Of a DNA stretch of 64,000 bases, positions 23,868 through 32,451 are shown piece after piece. Location of the stretch: positions 17,405 to 81,404 of the forward strand of contig JAUVEU010000001.1 in NCBI GenBank assembly GCA_030594645.1, read 5' to 3'. The position numbers and the translations under genes are program-made. This stretch comes from Candidatus Aegiribacteria sp. (GTDB lineage Bacteria; Fermentibacterota; Fermentibacteria; Fermentibacterales; JCC-6). Positions within the stretch are counted from its first letter, which is position 1. Each line of letters opens with the position of its first letter. Under the pieces are notes generated by a model that worked only from the letters and a program-made list of their open reading frames with translations, searched no databases and had not been told where the DNA came from.

Positions 23868-26672
23868 TCAGTACAGATCGGGGAAACCTGCGGGTGACAG
23901 TCCAATCCTCCACCGGAATTCCCATTCGTCATCATCACCTTCCGGATCAGATACCCATATTGGAAAGATCGCTTCAAGCATCGCAATCCGCACGGCTATT
24001 CCCGCGTTAAAGAGGATATCGTCACCTGAGAAATCTCCAAAGGAATCACCGAGCCATCCAGCTCCTCCGAATATTTCAACAGGAAAGAAAGGTAAAGACA
24101 AGGGAAATCTCTGTTCGATAGAGAATGCTGCTCTCCCCCGAAGGGTACTGTTCCAGTAGCCTGGAAGGGCAGGTCCTGAGCGAACATAATAATGCTCCAT
24201 AGGAGAAAGCGAACCGTTCGGGGGGACAAATGCCCCCATAATACCCTTTGCGAAGAGTCCACCACCAGGTCTTAAGAATCGCTGAACGGGAGCACCACCG
24301 GTTATTCGGCCTGCATATATCCTGGTTCTGGTCAGATAATTTCCCCAGAGCCTGCCTGTCAGTTCAATCCTTCCGTCAATCCTGGCGTAAGCACCATCAT
24401 TCCATTCCGGAGAAGCCAGCACACTCAAAGCTCCATTCCATGATAACCTGTAGTTCCGGTCAACAGCAGCTATGCATGTTGTGAATTCAAAAGCATTACC
24501 TTCCTCGACGTTCAGAGCACCGTATACCGTTGTATCCTCCACGCTGAACAGATCCATATCAAGAGAGATCCTGTAATGGGGATCGGTTGCCACTCTGCCA
24601 CTCCGCAGATAGTCAGCACCAATAGAGGCTCTGCCGATTCCGTACCCTCTTGAAATTCCGGAAGACAAATAGATGCTGCGTCGATATTCCCGGTACAGAG
24701 GCATATGGAAAGAAGCGCCCCATGCCGAGTAACTTTCGCTTTCAAATGGGATCGAAGCAGATGCGGTCCAGGTGTACGGACCGCCCATATAGGATGGGAT
24801 TGTTGATGACATGCAGATAATATCAGCTCTCCATGAATGATCAGCGTAGGATGGGAACGGGAGAACCCACATACTGTGATGAGTCGGTCTTGGAATCGGA
24901 AGGAACATCGGCTTAAGCTGACCGAGTGGTGGTGAGGCGTTATTCCATGGCGCCCTGTCAGGCATGCATAAAAACGGATCTACAACAACTGCATCCCAAT
25001 TTCCAGGAACTGTGACTGTATCATTCAATCCAGGAGCAAGTGCAGTTTCTGTAATGAGTGAGTCTTCACCGGATATAAACAGAAGATCAAGTATAACTGA
25101 GTGGGGAACATCACCTGTTACAATCACACTGGTTGAATTTGAGCCACAGGTAAAATCCTTAACAAGAATATCAGCGTTAGCCGTCCCTCTAAGCCAAAAA
25201 TTGAATTCCTCCTCCCAGGATCTCCCTGTTACTTCTTCCACTATTGCCTGGAAATCATCGGTATGAGGATGATGGTACTTGAACCTCTCAAAGTAAATCG
25301 ACATGACCTGATTAAAATCCTCTTCACCCATCTGCCTCTGAAGCATCCGCATGAACAGAGCCGGTTTGGCGTAATATGTAAACCCGGTTGGATGACTTCC
25401 GTCTCCAGCCTCGGTAGCATCGCTGAGTACTGGTATTTCTTCACCGGCCATAGTACCTGTTACATATGTCATAAAACTCATGTCCTGATCACTCAGTTCA
25501 AGTATCCAGTCCGGAGTTCTGGACATATTCCCGCTGAATCCATGCCTTCTCTGCATATAGCGAAGCTCACTGAAGGTGTTCATTCCTTCGTCCAGCCACG
25601 CCTCTTCTACTTCATCATTACCGAGCATCCCGTAAAACCACTGGTGTCCGATCTCATGCATCGTAACCATCTCAAGAATCCTTAGAAATGGAAAATCGGG
25701 TACTGAGAAAACGAATTGCGGATACTCCATCCCCCCCGCGCTCATAACAACCGGCTCCACTACCCAGAGGTCTTCGTAAGGGTAGGGAGTATACCATTCT
25801 CCATAGTACAGGAGAGTGGAATCGATAACTGCGGGAACCTCATCCCAGTGATCATCTGAATCGTCAAGCAGAACCAGATGCACATTTACCGAACAGGAAC
25901 CCAGGCTTTCAGGATAGATGTATGTGTGCTCACGGACAGTATAGTCAGGACTGGCTGCCCAGACGAAATCATGAACATTTTCGGCGATCCAGACTTCTGC
26001 TCTTCTGAGAGAATCCTCGGTGAAAAAAATGTTTTCAACGCTTCCTGTAGCAGCGGTGACAAATTCCCCCGGAACATCAAGTGTTACCGAGTAATTTCCA
26101 TAATCGCTGTAAAATTCTCCTCTCCAGTGATATCGTGCCCGGTGCCATCCATTCTCATCTAGAACGCACATTTTAGGGTACCACTGCGTTATCTGATACG
26201 TATCACCACTGTGCCCCATCCTGCTCCAGAATTTGGGAACCTGCACATCGAAATCGCCACGAAGGAGAATGGATTCGCCTGATTGAAGAGGATCATCAAG
26301 CGGTATGAAGGCCAGAGTACCATCAATTGAAGGTTCAACAGCTTCCCCATCCACACTCCAGTTCGAAAGATCGATCCAGCCCCTTTCTGACGGAGGGGAT
26401 GCCCGGAAACAATAGCGTCCGACAGCTTCAAGATCCTGCCCGAATGCAGTCGTATGATCTCTGTAAGCGTTTGGATAAAGATGAAGCCAGAGTGTATCAA
26501 CAGGAAACTCTACTCCGTTGGTAAACATAATTTCCAGGGAACCATGAAACATGTTTGAATCCGGCTGAAGCGAGACGCTGATATCGTAATCAGCCCTGCT
26601 TTCAGGACCTGGATAACCGGCAGCAACCAGAACCGCAAGAAATAATCCTGACACCATCAGCGGAACCTCCAA
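23868..26672 (-). CDS. Secreted M1-family metallopeptidase with barrel-like C-terminus
   Basis: 934 residues. Signal peptide (MEVPLMVSGLFLAVLVAAG). The aminopeptidase-N-type catalytic part (about 30-600) has HEIGHQWFYGMLGNDEVEEAWLDEG in pieces: HExxH for zinc, the Glu ligand in ...EAWLDEG, and GGMEYPQF (GxMEN-like exopeptidase motif as GGMEY). From about residue 640 the sequence is rich in alternating strands and Gly/aromatic pairs (YSAWGASFHMPLYREYR) like an outer-membrane barrel or surface-antigen domain, ending RWRIGLSPAGFPDLY. A peptidase tethered to the outer membrane is the likely form. First gene of a six-gene operon with the AmmeMemoRadiSam system, GGAGG before the start. Confidence 0.87.
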   Translation of the reverse strand: MEVPLMVSGLFLAVLVAAGYPGPESRADYDISVSLQPDSNMFHGSLEIMFTNGVEFPVDTLWLHLYPNAYRDHTTAFGQDLEAVGRYCFRASPPSERGWIDLSNWSVDGEAVEPSIDGTLAFIPLDDPLQSGESILLRGDFDVQVPKFWSRMGHSGDTYQITQWYPKMCVLDENGWHRARYHWRGEFYSDYGNYSVTLDVPGEFVTAATGSVENIFFTEDSLRRAEVWIAENVHDFVWAASPDYTVREHTYIYPESLGSCSVNVHLVLLDDSDDHWDEVPAVIDSTLLYYGEWYTPYPYEDLWVVEPVVMSAGGMEYPQFVFSVPDFPFLRILEMVTMHEIGHQWFYGMLGNDEVEEAWLDEGMNTFSELRYMQRRHGFSGNMSRTPDWILELSDQDMSFMTYVTGTMAGEEIPVLSDATEAGDGSHPTGFTYYAKPALFMRMLQRQMGEEDFNQVMSIYFERFKYHHPHTDDFQAIVEEVTGRSWEEEFNFWLRGTANADILVKDFTCGSNSTSVIVTGDVPHSVILDLLFISGEDSLITETALAPGLNDTVTVPGNWDAVVVDPFLCMPDRAPWNNASPPLGQLKPMFLPIPRPTHHSMWVLPFPSYADHSWRADIICMSSTIPSYMGGPYTWTASASIPFESESYSAWGASFHMPLYREYRRSIYLSSGISRGYGIGRASIGADYLRSGRVATDPHYRISLDMDLFSVEDTTVYGALNVEEGNAFEFTTCIAAVDRNYRLSWNGALSVLASPEWNDGAYARIDGRIELTGRLWGNYLTRTRIYAGRITGGAPVQRFLRPGGGLFAKGIMGAFVPPNGSLSPMEHYYVRSGPALPGYWNSTLRGRAAFSIEQRFPLSLPFFPVEIFGGAGWLGDSFGDFSGDDILFNAGIAVRIAMLEAIFPIWVSDPEGDDDEWEFRWRIGLSPAGFPDLY

Positions 26673-26814
26673 TTAAGAATGTTTATTGTAGTATGAAGAC
26701 TCACGGTAAAAAGAACAAATGCAGTCATCGCTTTGCAGTTAAACTGGAATAGTTAGAGAGGTAAAGACATGACTCAGACACAGGATTGCATTACCTTCTG
26801 ATAAGGAGGCTTTC

Positions 26815-28011
26815 ATGGAATGGGTTGACAGGAATTCAGGCAGAATTCCCATAATGTTCTGGAGCACTGATGTGGAGAAGATTGCGTTGAATCAGTCGAT
26901 CAACCTGTCCCGGCACAGTCAGACCTTCCATCATGTGGCGATAATGCCTGATTGCCATCCCGGATACGGAATGCCCATAGGTGGAGTCATTGCCTGCGAG
27001 AACACAATTATTCCATATGCTGTAGGTGTGGACATCGGCTGCGGTATTGTTGCCGCACAAACAGATATTCCAGCTGACAATATGAGCAACAGTGATATCA
27101 GAAGAATCATCGATCGTGCAGGAAAGAGAATTCCGACAGGAGAAGGTAATTCTCACAGGACCGCTCAAAGCTGGGATCAGTTCGAGCGGCTTCCGTCATG
27201 GTTCGATAAAAGGGGGAAAGATCTGGCGGAGAAAAGCCTGGGGACCCTTGGCGGAGGAAATCACTTTCTGGAAATCCAGGCCGGTGATGATGGCTGGGTC
27301 TGGCTCATGATTCATTCCGGTTCACGAAATCCGGGCTATCGAATTGCCGGGCATCATCATGAAAAGGCTATGAAGTTCTGCATTAATAACCGGAAAGAAC
27401 TGCCGTCAAAGGATCTTTCCTACCTCACCGTCAATTCTGCTGATGGAAAAGATTATATCAGAGAAATGGAATTCGCAATGGATTTTGCCTCCGAGAACCG
27501 GAGAAGGCTTATGGTATCTTTCAAGGATATATTCACCGAAGTGAAGGGAAAGGTCGGTTTCTCAGAGGAAGTCAATATACACCATAATTACGCAGCTCTG
27601 GAGAAACACTTCGGCAGAAAGGTCTGGGTTCACAGGAAAGGCGCTACTTCAGCAAGGAAAGGCCAGAAGGGAATCATTCCCGGCAGCATGGGAACATTCT
27701 CGTACATTGTCGAGGGTCTCGGGAATCCTGACTCATTCAACAGCTGCTCGCATGGAGCCGGAAGGGTCATGGGCAGAAGAGAAGCTTCCAGAAAGCTTTC
27801 CGTCAGCGATTGCGACATATCTATGAAAGGCATCGTTTTCGAAGGATGGAAAAGATACAGGGGATATGGTCGAAAGAAACATGGCTCTCCTTCACTTGAT
27901 CTCAGTGAGGCCCCGGCAGCGTACAAAGACATAGAAGATGTGATGAAAGCCCAGAGGGACCTTGTAACACCTGTTGTCAGGCTGAAACCGCTTGGTGTTG
28001 TGAAAGGCTGA
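26815..28011 (+). CDS. rtcB: RtcB-family RNA ligase
   Basis: 398 residues, shorter than canonical RtcB (~480). Key motifs are kept: MPDCHPGYGMPIGGV, GVDIGCG (metal Cys), GGGNHFLE, HSGSRNPG, HHNYA, then WVHRKGATSARKGQKGIIPGSMG in parts, and CSHGAGRVMGR with the His that becomes guanylylated. Such proteins join RNA 3'-phosphate or cyclic phosphate to 5'-OH ends with GTP and Mn(II), repairing tRNA or rRNA. Shorter forms are the RtcB2/RtcB3-like subfamilies, some linked to release factor H; no partner gene is adjacent here. AAGGAGG precedes the ATG at 26815. Confidence 0.92.
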   Translation: MEWVDRNSGRIPIMFWSTDVEKIALNQSINLSRHSQTFHHVAIMPDCHPGYGMPIGGVIACENTIIPYAVGVDIGCGIVAAQTDIPADNMSNSDIRRIIDRAGKRIPTGEGNSHRTAQSWDQFERLPSWFDKRGKDLAEKSLGTLGGGNHFLEIQAGDDGWVWLMIHSGSRNPGYRIAGHHHEKAMKFCINNRKELPSKDLSYLTVNSADGKDYIREMEFAMDFASENRRRLMVSFKDIFTEVKGKVGFSEEVNIHHNYAALEKHFGRKVWVHRKGATSARKGQKGIIPGSMGTFSYIVEGLGNPDSFNSCSHGAGRVMGRREASRKLSVSDCDISMKGIVFEGWKRYRGYGRKKHGSPSLDLSEAPAAYKDIEDVMKAQRDLVTPVVRLKPLGVVKG

Positions 28012-28019
28012 ACAAAATG

Positions 28020-28147
28020 GGGGCCGGGCCTAACATCTAAACATTTACAATTACCAGGTAAGATACAGACTCTGTTGTGTGTCCCCTATAAACTTCGCCT
28101 CCGGTGCGTATCCCCGCAGAAAATGTTTAAATGTTAGGCCCGGCCCC
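28020..28147. repeat. 128-bp inverted-repeat element (MITE/REP-like)
   Basis: Arms of 27 bases (28020-28046 and 28121-28147), starting GGGGCCGGGCC, match as inverted repeats at 26 of 27 positions around a 74-base centre. There is no coding capacity, and no clear target-site duplication. The right arm interrupts the flavodoxin gene on the minus strand and supplies its stop codon. The left end lies eight bases after the rtcB stop. The arms resemble in pattern those at 57875-57958. Confidence 0.7.
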
Positions 28148-28279
28148 TATATTCTTCATTGGCAGTTCATCATGTCCAAGTCTGATTAGATCCGTCGTAC
28201 CCTGAAGTTCTTCGGCAAGAAGTTTTGCCGCGTTCTCAACACTGCCGTACTTCGTCGCGTAGACAATCAGATTCTTCAT
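28127..28279 (-). pseudogene. Flavodoxin-family gene truncated at the inverted-repeat element
   Basis: A 50-codon reading frame starts at ATG 28279, preceded by GGAAAGG. It begins MKNLIVYATKYGSVENAAK, the FMN-phosphate-binding loop region of flavodoxins (HemG/Flavodoxin_5-like), and continues naturally to about residue 42 (LGHDELPM). Then it runs straight into the inverted-repeat sequence (GAGPNI, stop). A normal flavodoxin needs ~140 residues or more, and no continuation exists on the other side, where rtcB ends on the other strand. The rest was therefore deleted or replaced when the element arrived. Confidence 0.75.
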
Positions 28280-28356
28280 GCCTTTCCTCCGCGTCTTTAA
28301 AGGCTCGTTTTTCTCAGTTCCTTGCTAATTCTACTGCGGCTAACTGTTATGGCTTC

Positions 28357-30024
28357 TCATCTCAGCAAACACAGGCCGGTTGTTTCCGTAATACTTCCGG
28401 ATTGAATCCTGCAGAAGTAAAGGCCGGCTGAAACGGGCTCCCCGTTCCGACGTCTTCCGTCCCACTGCACAGAATGTTCTCCGGCGGTAAGCTCTGAATC
28501 GTTAAGCGAGTAAATAATCCTCCCGGAAAGATCATACACTTCAATTAACGTGTATCCCGGTTCTGAAAGCTCAAATGAAATGGATGCAGTTGAATGGAAA
28601 GGATTCGGGCTAGCGCACAGACCAAGCCGGTGAGTAGGCTCCAAGCTGATCCCTGTTCCGGTAACAGTGAAGCTTATGGTGTCTGCGGCAACAGGGATTC
28701 CTTCGTCGAAGGATGTAACTATCAGCTCGTTCGATCCCACCTCCGCGAACAGATCGTCTCGATAAGTGTACTTCAAACCGGTTCCGAAGGCGTAGAGGTT
28801 CCAATCAGTGGCTGCTATGTAAACAACACCGTCTGTGATGGCAGGGCTGGATTGGATAAATTTACTGCCTGTTGCATAGGACCAGATCTCTTCCCCGGTA
28901 TCACAGTCCAGTGCTATGACTCTAGCATCATCCGGATTGTATTCTTCGCCATAGAAAACCATACCATCGGCAATGCCGGAAGAACCATGCTGTTGACCCG
29001 GGACTGACCATATGATGCTGCCTGTGGAAGCATCAAGACAGCAATAATTTCCGAAACCAAAGTAGAGTCTGTTATCGTTATAAGCAGGAGTTGCTGTGAA
29101 GTATGTCCCACCAGGATAGGTTTCAGCCTCCCAGACAGTGATCCCTGTTATTGCGTCAATTGCCCGTATCTTGCCGTCAATTCCACCTATGTATATCAAA
29201 CTGTCCACAACAACAGGAGATGAGTCCCAGTAACCTTCATAGCTATCCATGTTTTCCCAGATGATCGAGCCTGTATTGGCATTAAGAGCATACAAAGGAC
29301 TCTCGTTATCCCAACAAGTTGGGACAAATACCATGTTGTTCCATACCGCCATACAGCTCACCTGAGTTCCGGAGAGTGTATTCGCCCATATCTCTGTGCC
29401 TGTTGCCGCATCAAAGCAATAGACACTTTGGCTTTCCCCACAATACACTCTTCCATTAGCCACCGCAGGTGTGCCCGCACTTCCGTTGACATCACCAGAA
29501 GCCCAAATCCTCTCACCTGTATTGGCATCCAGACACCATACTGAATCGCTTGCTGTGTACAGGAAGCCGTCCTTAACTGTAACCGCGTCATCTGTAGCAC
29601 CAACCCGGTATTTCCAGATCAGCTCGCCTGTAGCAGCATCAAGGGCATACAGGGTGTCATTGCCATGGTCTGAGGGATAGTACACAATTCCATCTACTAT
29701 CACAGGCGTGGGAAACTCATGGGAATCTCCTGTGACCGAAGCTGTCCAGAGTATTGTGTTGTCCGTAGGAGCAGGCGACTCTGAAAAGCCATGATGCAGA
29801 TCATTCTGCATGTATGTATACCAGTCTGTGTTCAAACGGGGGATCTGTACAACTGGCTGTCCGTTAATTGAGTACTGGACGTATTCAGGTATCTCGTTCT
29901 CGTTCTCCACAATGGTTCTGACTGTAAGCCAGTCGCCGTCATAGGTTTCTCCGTCAACAGGTTCTGTGATTGTAAGATTTGTGACAGATATAAGGATTGC
30001 TGTAAGAAGTGTTCCGAAAATCAT
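28357..30024 (-). CDS. Secreted PQQ-like repeat propeller with C-terminal sorting domain
   Basis: 555 residues. AGGAGG lies just before the ATG, and a signal peptide (residues 1-16) comes first. From about residue 85 to 415 there are repeated YALDAATGELIWKYR-like blades (about eight), each with a D-x-x-T-G-x-x-x-W motif, forming a PQQ/WD-like beta-propeller. The end holds a T9SS-type sorting domain (SPNPFHSTASISFELSEPG, YDLSGRIIYSL, GLYFCRIQSG). PQQ binding itself is not implied. It is probably an exported, surface-anchored binding protein. It lies 12 bases after the hypothetical gene at 30037, so both form an operon. Confidence 0.87.
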   Translation of the reverse strand: MIFGTLLTAILISVTNLTITEPVDGETYDGDWLTVRTIVENENEIPEYVQYSINGQPVVQIPRLNTDWYTYMQNDLHHGFSESPAPTDNTILWTASVTGDSHEFPTPVIVDGIVYYPSDHGNDTLYALDAATGELIWKYRVGATDDAVTVKDGFLYTASDSVWCLDANTGERIWASGDVNGSAGTPAVANGRVYCGESQSVYCFDAATGTEIWANTLSGTQVSCMAVWNNMVFVPTCWDNESPLYALNANTGSIIWENMDSYEGYWDSSPVVVDSLIYIGGIDGKIRAIDAITGITVWEAETYPGGTYFTATPAYNDNRLYFGFGNYCCLDASTGSIIWSVPGQQHGSSGIADGMVFYGEEYNPDDARVIALDCDTGEEIWSYATGSKFIQSSPAITDGVVYIAATDWNLYAFGTGLKYTYRDDLFAEVGSNELIVTSFDEGIPVAADTISFTVTGTGISLEPTHRLGLCASPNPFHSTASISFELSEPGYTLIEVYDLSGRIIYSLNDSELTAGEHSVQWDGRRRNGEPVSAGLYFCRIQSGSITETTGLCLLR

Positions 30025-30036
30025 TTCATCCTCCTG

Positions 30037-30909
30037 TTAATTTCCTCCAAGTACTGCTGCACACCATGCGAATGCTCCTGCCATTATTTGATCCTCATTC
30101 TTGAAGATAACGGCGTAATCTTTGAGTATCGATGTCAATTCATCCATGCTGATGAATTCTGAGAACGGGCTTTCCTTAAAGTGTTCCTCTGATTCAAATG
30201 AACAGCACCAGTTCATATCACAGGAGGTCCGCTCGAATACTGAACGAGCTGCCTCGAAATACTGCACCGCGTTCTGAATGTTCCCCTCCTGAAAAGCGGC
30301 CATGGAAGCTGTATGAGCAGCAATCAGAAACCTGCAGGACATATCCTCGTTGTTATAATAATTAGCCGGATACATGACATTATCCAGGGTTTCAGCGGCC
30401 AGTCCGATTTCACCCGTTTCGAGGAGTGAATCCACCAGAAACAGTTGATCAGATGAATAATCTATATTCGTCGAATCAACAGCAACAAGTATCAGGGTCT
30501 CCGGATTCCAGCTGTAGAATACGATGTTAGTCGACATGCTGTAGGGATATTGTGAGGCTACTACTACAAGTCCTTCCTCCTCATCGAACCAGGAATAAGT
30601 CTTTACCGGGTTCATGAACATGCCGAATGAAGTTGAACCAAGGTACAGGGTATCTTCCCCATACCCGATCAGTGCAAGTTCAGGTCCATCCATCGGTTCA
30701 CCCACAACGAGAAGGTCAAGACTGTCCAGCCCTTCAAGCAGCAGTTCCGAGGGAAAATCCTGAATATTTATCACATCCGGGCTGCCTTTACTGTTCTCCC
30801 ACTCTTCCAGATAGAATCCGGGATCGTCGGCAAGAGACGGCGACATATTTAACAAAAGAATTGTCAGCAAACAGAAACCGAACAGTGATGAACAGTAATT
30901 TCTTTTCAT
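30037..30909 (-). CDS. Secreted hypothetical protein with TPR-like region
   Basis: 290 residues from ATG at 30909, chosen for AAGGAGT just before it; the in-frame ATG at 30966 has none. Signal peptide MKRNYCSSLFGFCLLTILLLNMSPSLA. The middle is beta-rich (MDGPELALIGYGEDTLYLG), and residues ~180-245 are helical with a TPR-like repeat (FQEGNIQNAVQYFEAARSVFE). It is the first gene of an operon with the PQQ-repeat protein; a shared role outside the inner membrane is likely. No family recognised. Confidence 0.72.
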   Translation of the reverse strand: MKRNYCSSLFGFCLLTILLLNMSPSLADDPGFYLEEWENSKGSPDVINIQDFPSELLLEGLDSLDLLVVGEPMDGPELALIGYGEDTLYLGSTSFGMFMNPVKTYSWFDEEEGLVVVASQYPYSMSTNIVFYSWNPETLILVAVDSTNIDYSSDQLFLVDSLLETGEIGLAAETLDNVMYPANYYNNEDMSCRFLIAAHTASMAAFQEGNIQNAVQYFEAARSVFERTSCDMNWCCSFESEEHFKESPFSEFISMDELTSILKDYAVIFKNEDQIMAGAFAWCAAVLGGN

Positions 30910-31020
30910 AAGAACTCCTTCCGGGAACTGCCTGAAAACAATACCGAAATAAGAATGGAGATTCAAGGTAGTGCGATGATGCGAATATCGCGTTAGGATA
31001 TATTGAATGGAGGTTTTGGG

Positions 31021-32451
31021 ATGATTTCATTCATTCTGAATGATCAGCAATTTACAACCGAACTGCCGCCAGGATCGGTTGCGCTTGATCTCATAAGAAA
31101 GGCAGCAAGGCTTACCGGTACGAAGGAAGGCTGCAGAGAAGGGGATTGCGGAGCATGTACAGTGCTTCTTGGAATCCCCCAGCAGAATGGAATGAAGTAC
31201 ATGGCAGTTAATTCCTGTCTTCTACCAGTGGGAGAACTGCGGGGCAGGCACCTGGTTACAGTGGAAGGGCTGAGCCCATCCGAGGGGTATTCACCCGTTC
31301 AAAGCCTTATTGTAAACGAAGGGGCTTCTCAGTGCGGTTTCTGCACACCAGGTATTGTAATGTCTCTTACCGGTTATCTCCTCAGCACGGTTTCCCCGAT
31401 TACGGAGGGAGCTATCGATTCTCTGGGAGGCAATATCTGCAGATGTACGGGATATGTTTCCATAAGGAAAGCAGCAGAACTCCTTTGCTCGAAAATCGGC
31501 CCATCCCCTGCTCTCTCACCCGAATCACCTTTGCATATTAAATGGCTTATCGAGAAAAGAATTATTCCTCCATTTTTCGAAGGAATTGAATCCCGTCTTA
31601 ATGAAATCGGTACTCCTGAATCTCCAGATGTAATGGATTCAGGAATGAGCGATGTGATCAGAGTAGCGGGAGGAACCGATCTGTTCGCAATAAAAGCTGA
31701 AAAGCTGAAAAACGCTGAGCTGCTGTTCTTTTCCAGGCAACCGGAAATGAACGGAATTACAGTTAAAAATGATCACTGCTTCATAGGAGCTGCTGCGACA
31801 GTCAGCAACATTATGGATTCGGAAGTATTCAACTGCATCGAAGGTTTTTCGCGTATCCGGAGGCTCATCTCTTCAACTCAGATCCGGAACAGGGCTACGC
31901 TCGGAGGGAACATCGTGAATGCTTCACCGATTGGTGATCTGAGCATTATTTTCCTCGCTCTTGATTCAGTAGCGCTGATATCAAACGGCATCGAAAAACG
32001 TCAAACACGTCTGAAGAATTTTTTCAGGGGTTACAAGATTCTCGATCTTGCTCCGGATGAGATAATCGAAGGTCTTTCATTCAGAATACCGGACAGAAAT
32101 ACAGAATTCAATTTTGAGAAAGTCTCTATGAGAAAACACCTTGATATTGCCGCCGTCAATACTGCAGCGCGAATAAAAGTGGAAAACGGAAAGATCCTTG
32201 AAGCCGACCTTTCTGCTGGAGGCGTTGCGCCTGTCCCCCTGTTTCTGAAAGAGACTTCCAGCGTACTGAAAGGTAAGTTAATTTCAAGTGATATGGTGCT
32301 TCTTGCAGCTGATACTGCCCGTCAGGAAGTTAAGCCTATCGACGATGTCCGTGGTTCAGCTGAATACAAAAGAATACTGCTTGGCAGACTCATTGCCGCC
32401 CACTTTATTGAACTGTTCCCGGACCTGGTCAATGTGAAAGAACTGCTATGA
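31021..32451 (+). CDS. xdhA: Xanthine-dehydrogenase-family FeS/FAD subunit
   Basis: 476 residues from ATG at 31021, with GGAGG at 31009-31013. The N-terminal plant-type 2Fe-2S domain has Cys38, 43, 46 and 66 (GCREGDCGACTV). The helical second 2Fe-2S domain has Cys105, 108, 140 and 142 (CGFCTPG, CRCTGY). The FAD-binding domain is about 205-360 (RVAGGTDLFA, ATLGGNIVNASPIGD), then a CO-dehydrogenase-type C-terminal domain. It passes electrons from the molybdenum subunit to FAD and an acceptor. The next gene overlaps by four bases. Purine or hypoxanthine oxidation is the common role; other aldehyde or N-heterocycle substrates are possible. The letter follows the FeS/FAD = XdhA usage. Confidence 0.9.
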   Translation: MISFILNDQQFTTELPPGSVALDLIRKAARLTGTKEGCREGDCGACTVLLGIPQQNGMKYMAVNSCLLPVGELRGRHLVTVEGLSPSEGYSPVQSLIVNEGASQCGFCTPGIVMSLTGYLLSTVSPITEGAIDSLGGNICRCTGYVSIRKAAELLCSKIGPSPALSPESPLHIKWLIEKRIIPPFFEGIESRLNEIGTPESPDVMDSGMSDVIRVAGGTDLFAIKAEKLKNAELLFFSRQPEMNGITVKNDHCFIGAAATVSNIMDSEVFNCIEGFSRIRRLISSTQIRNRATLGGNIVNASPIGDLSIIFLALDSVALISNGIEKRQTRLKNFFRGYKILDLAPDEIIEGLSFRIPDRNTEFNFEKVSMRKHLDIAAVNTAARIKVENGKILEADLSAGGVAPVPLFLKETSSVLKGKLISSDMVLLAADTARQEVKPIDDVRGSAEYKRILLGRLIAAHFIELFPDLVNVKELL

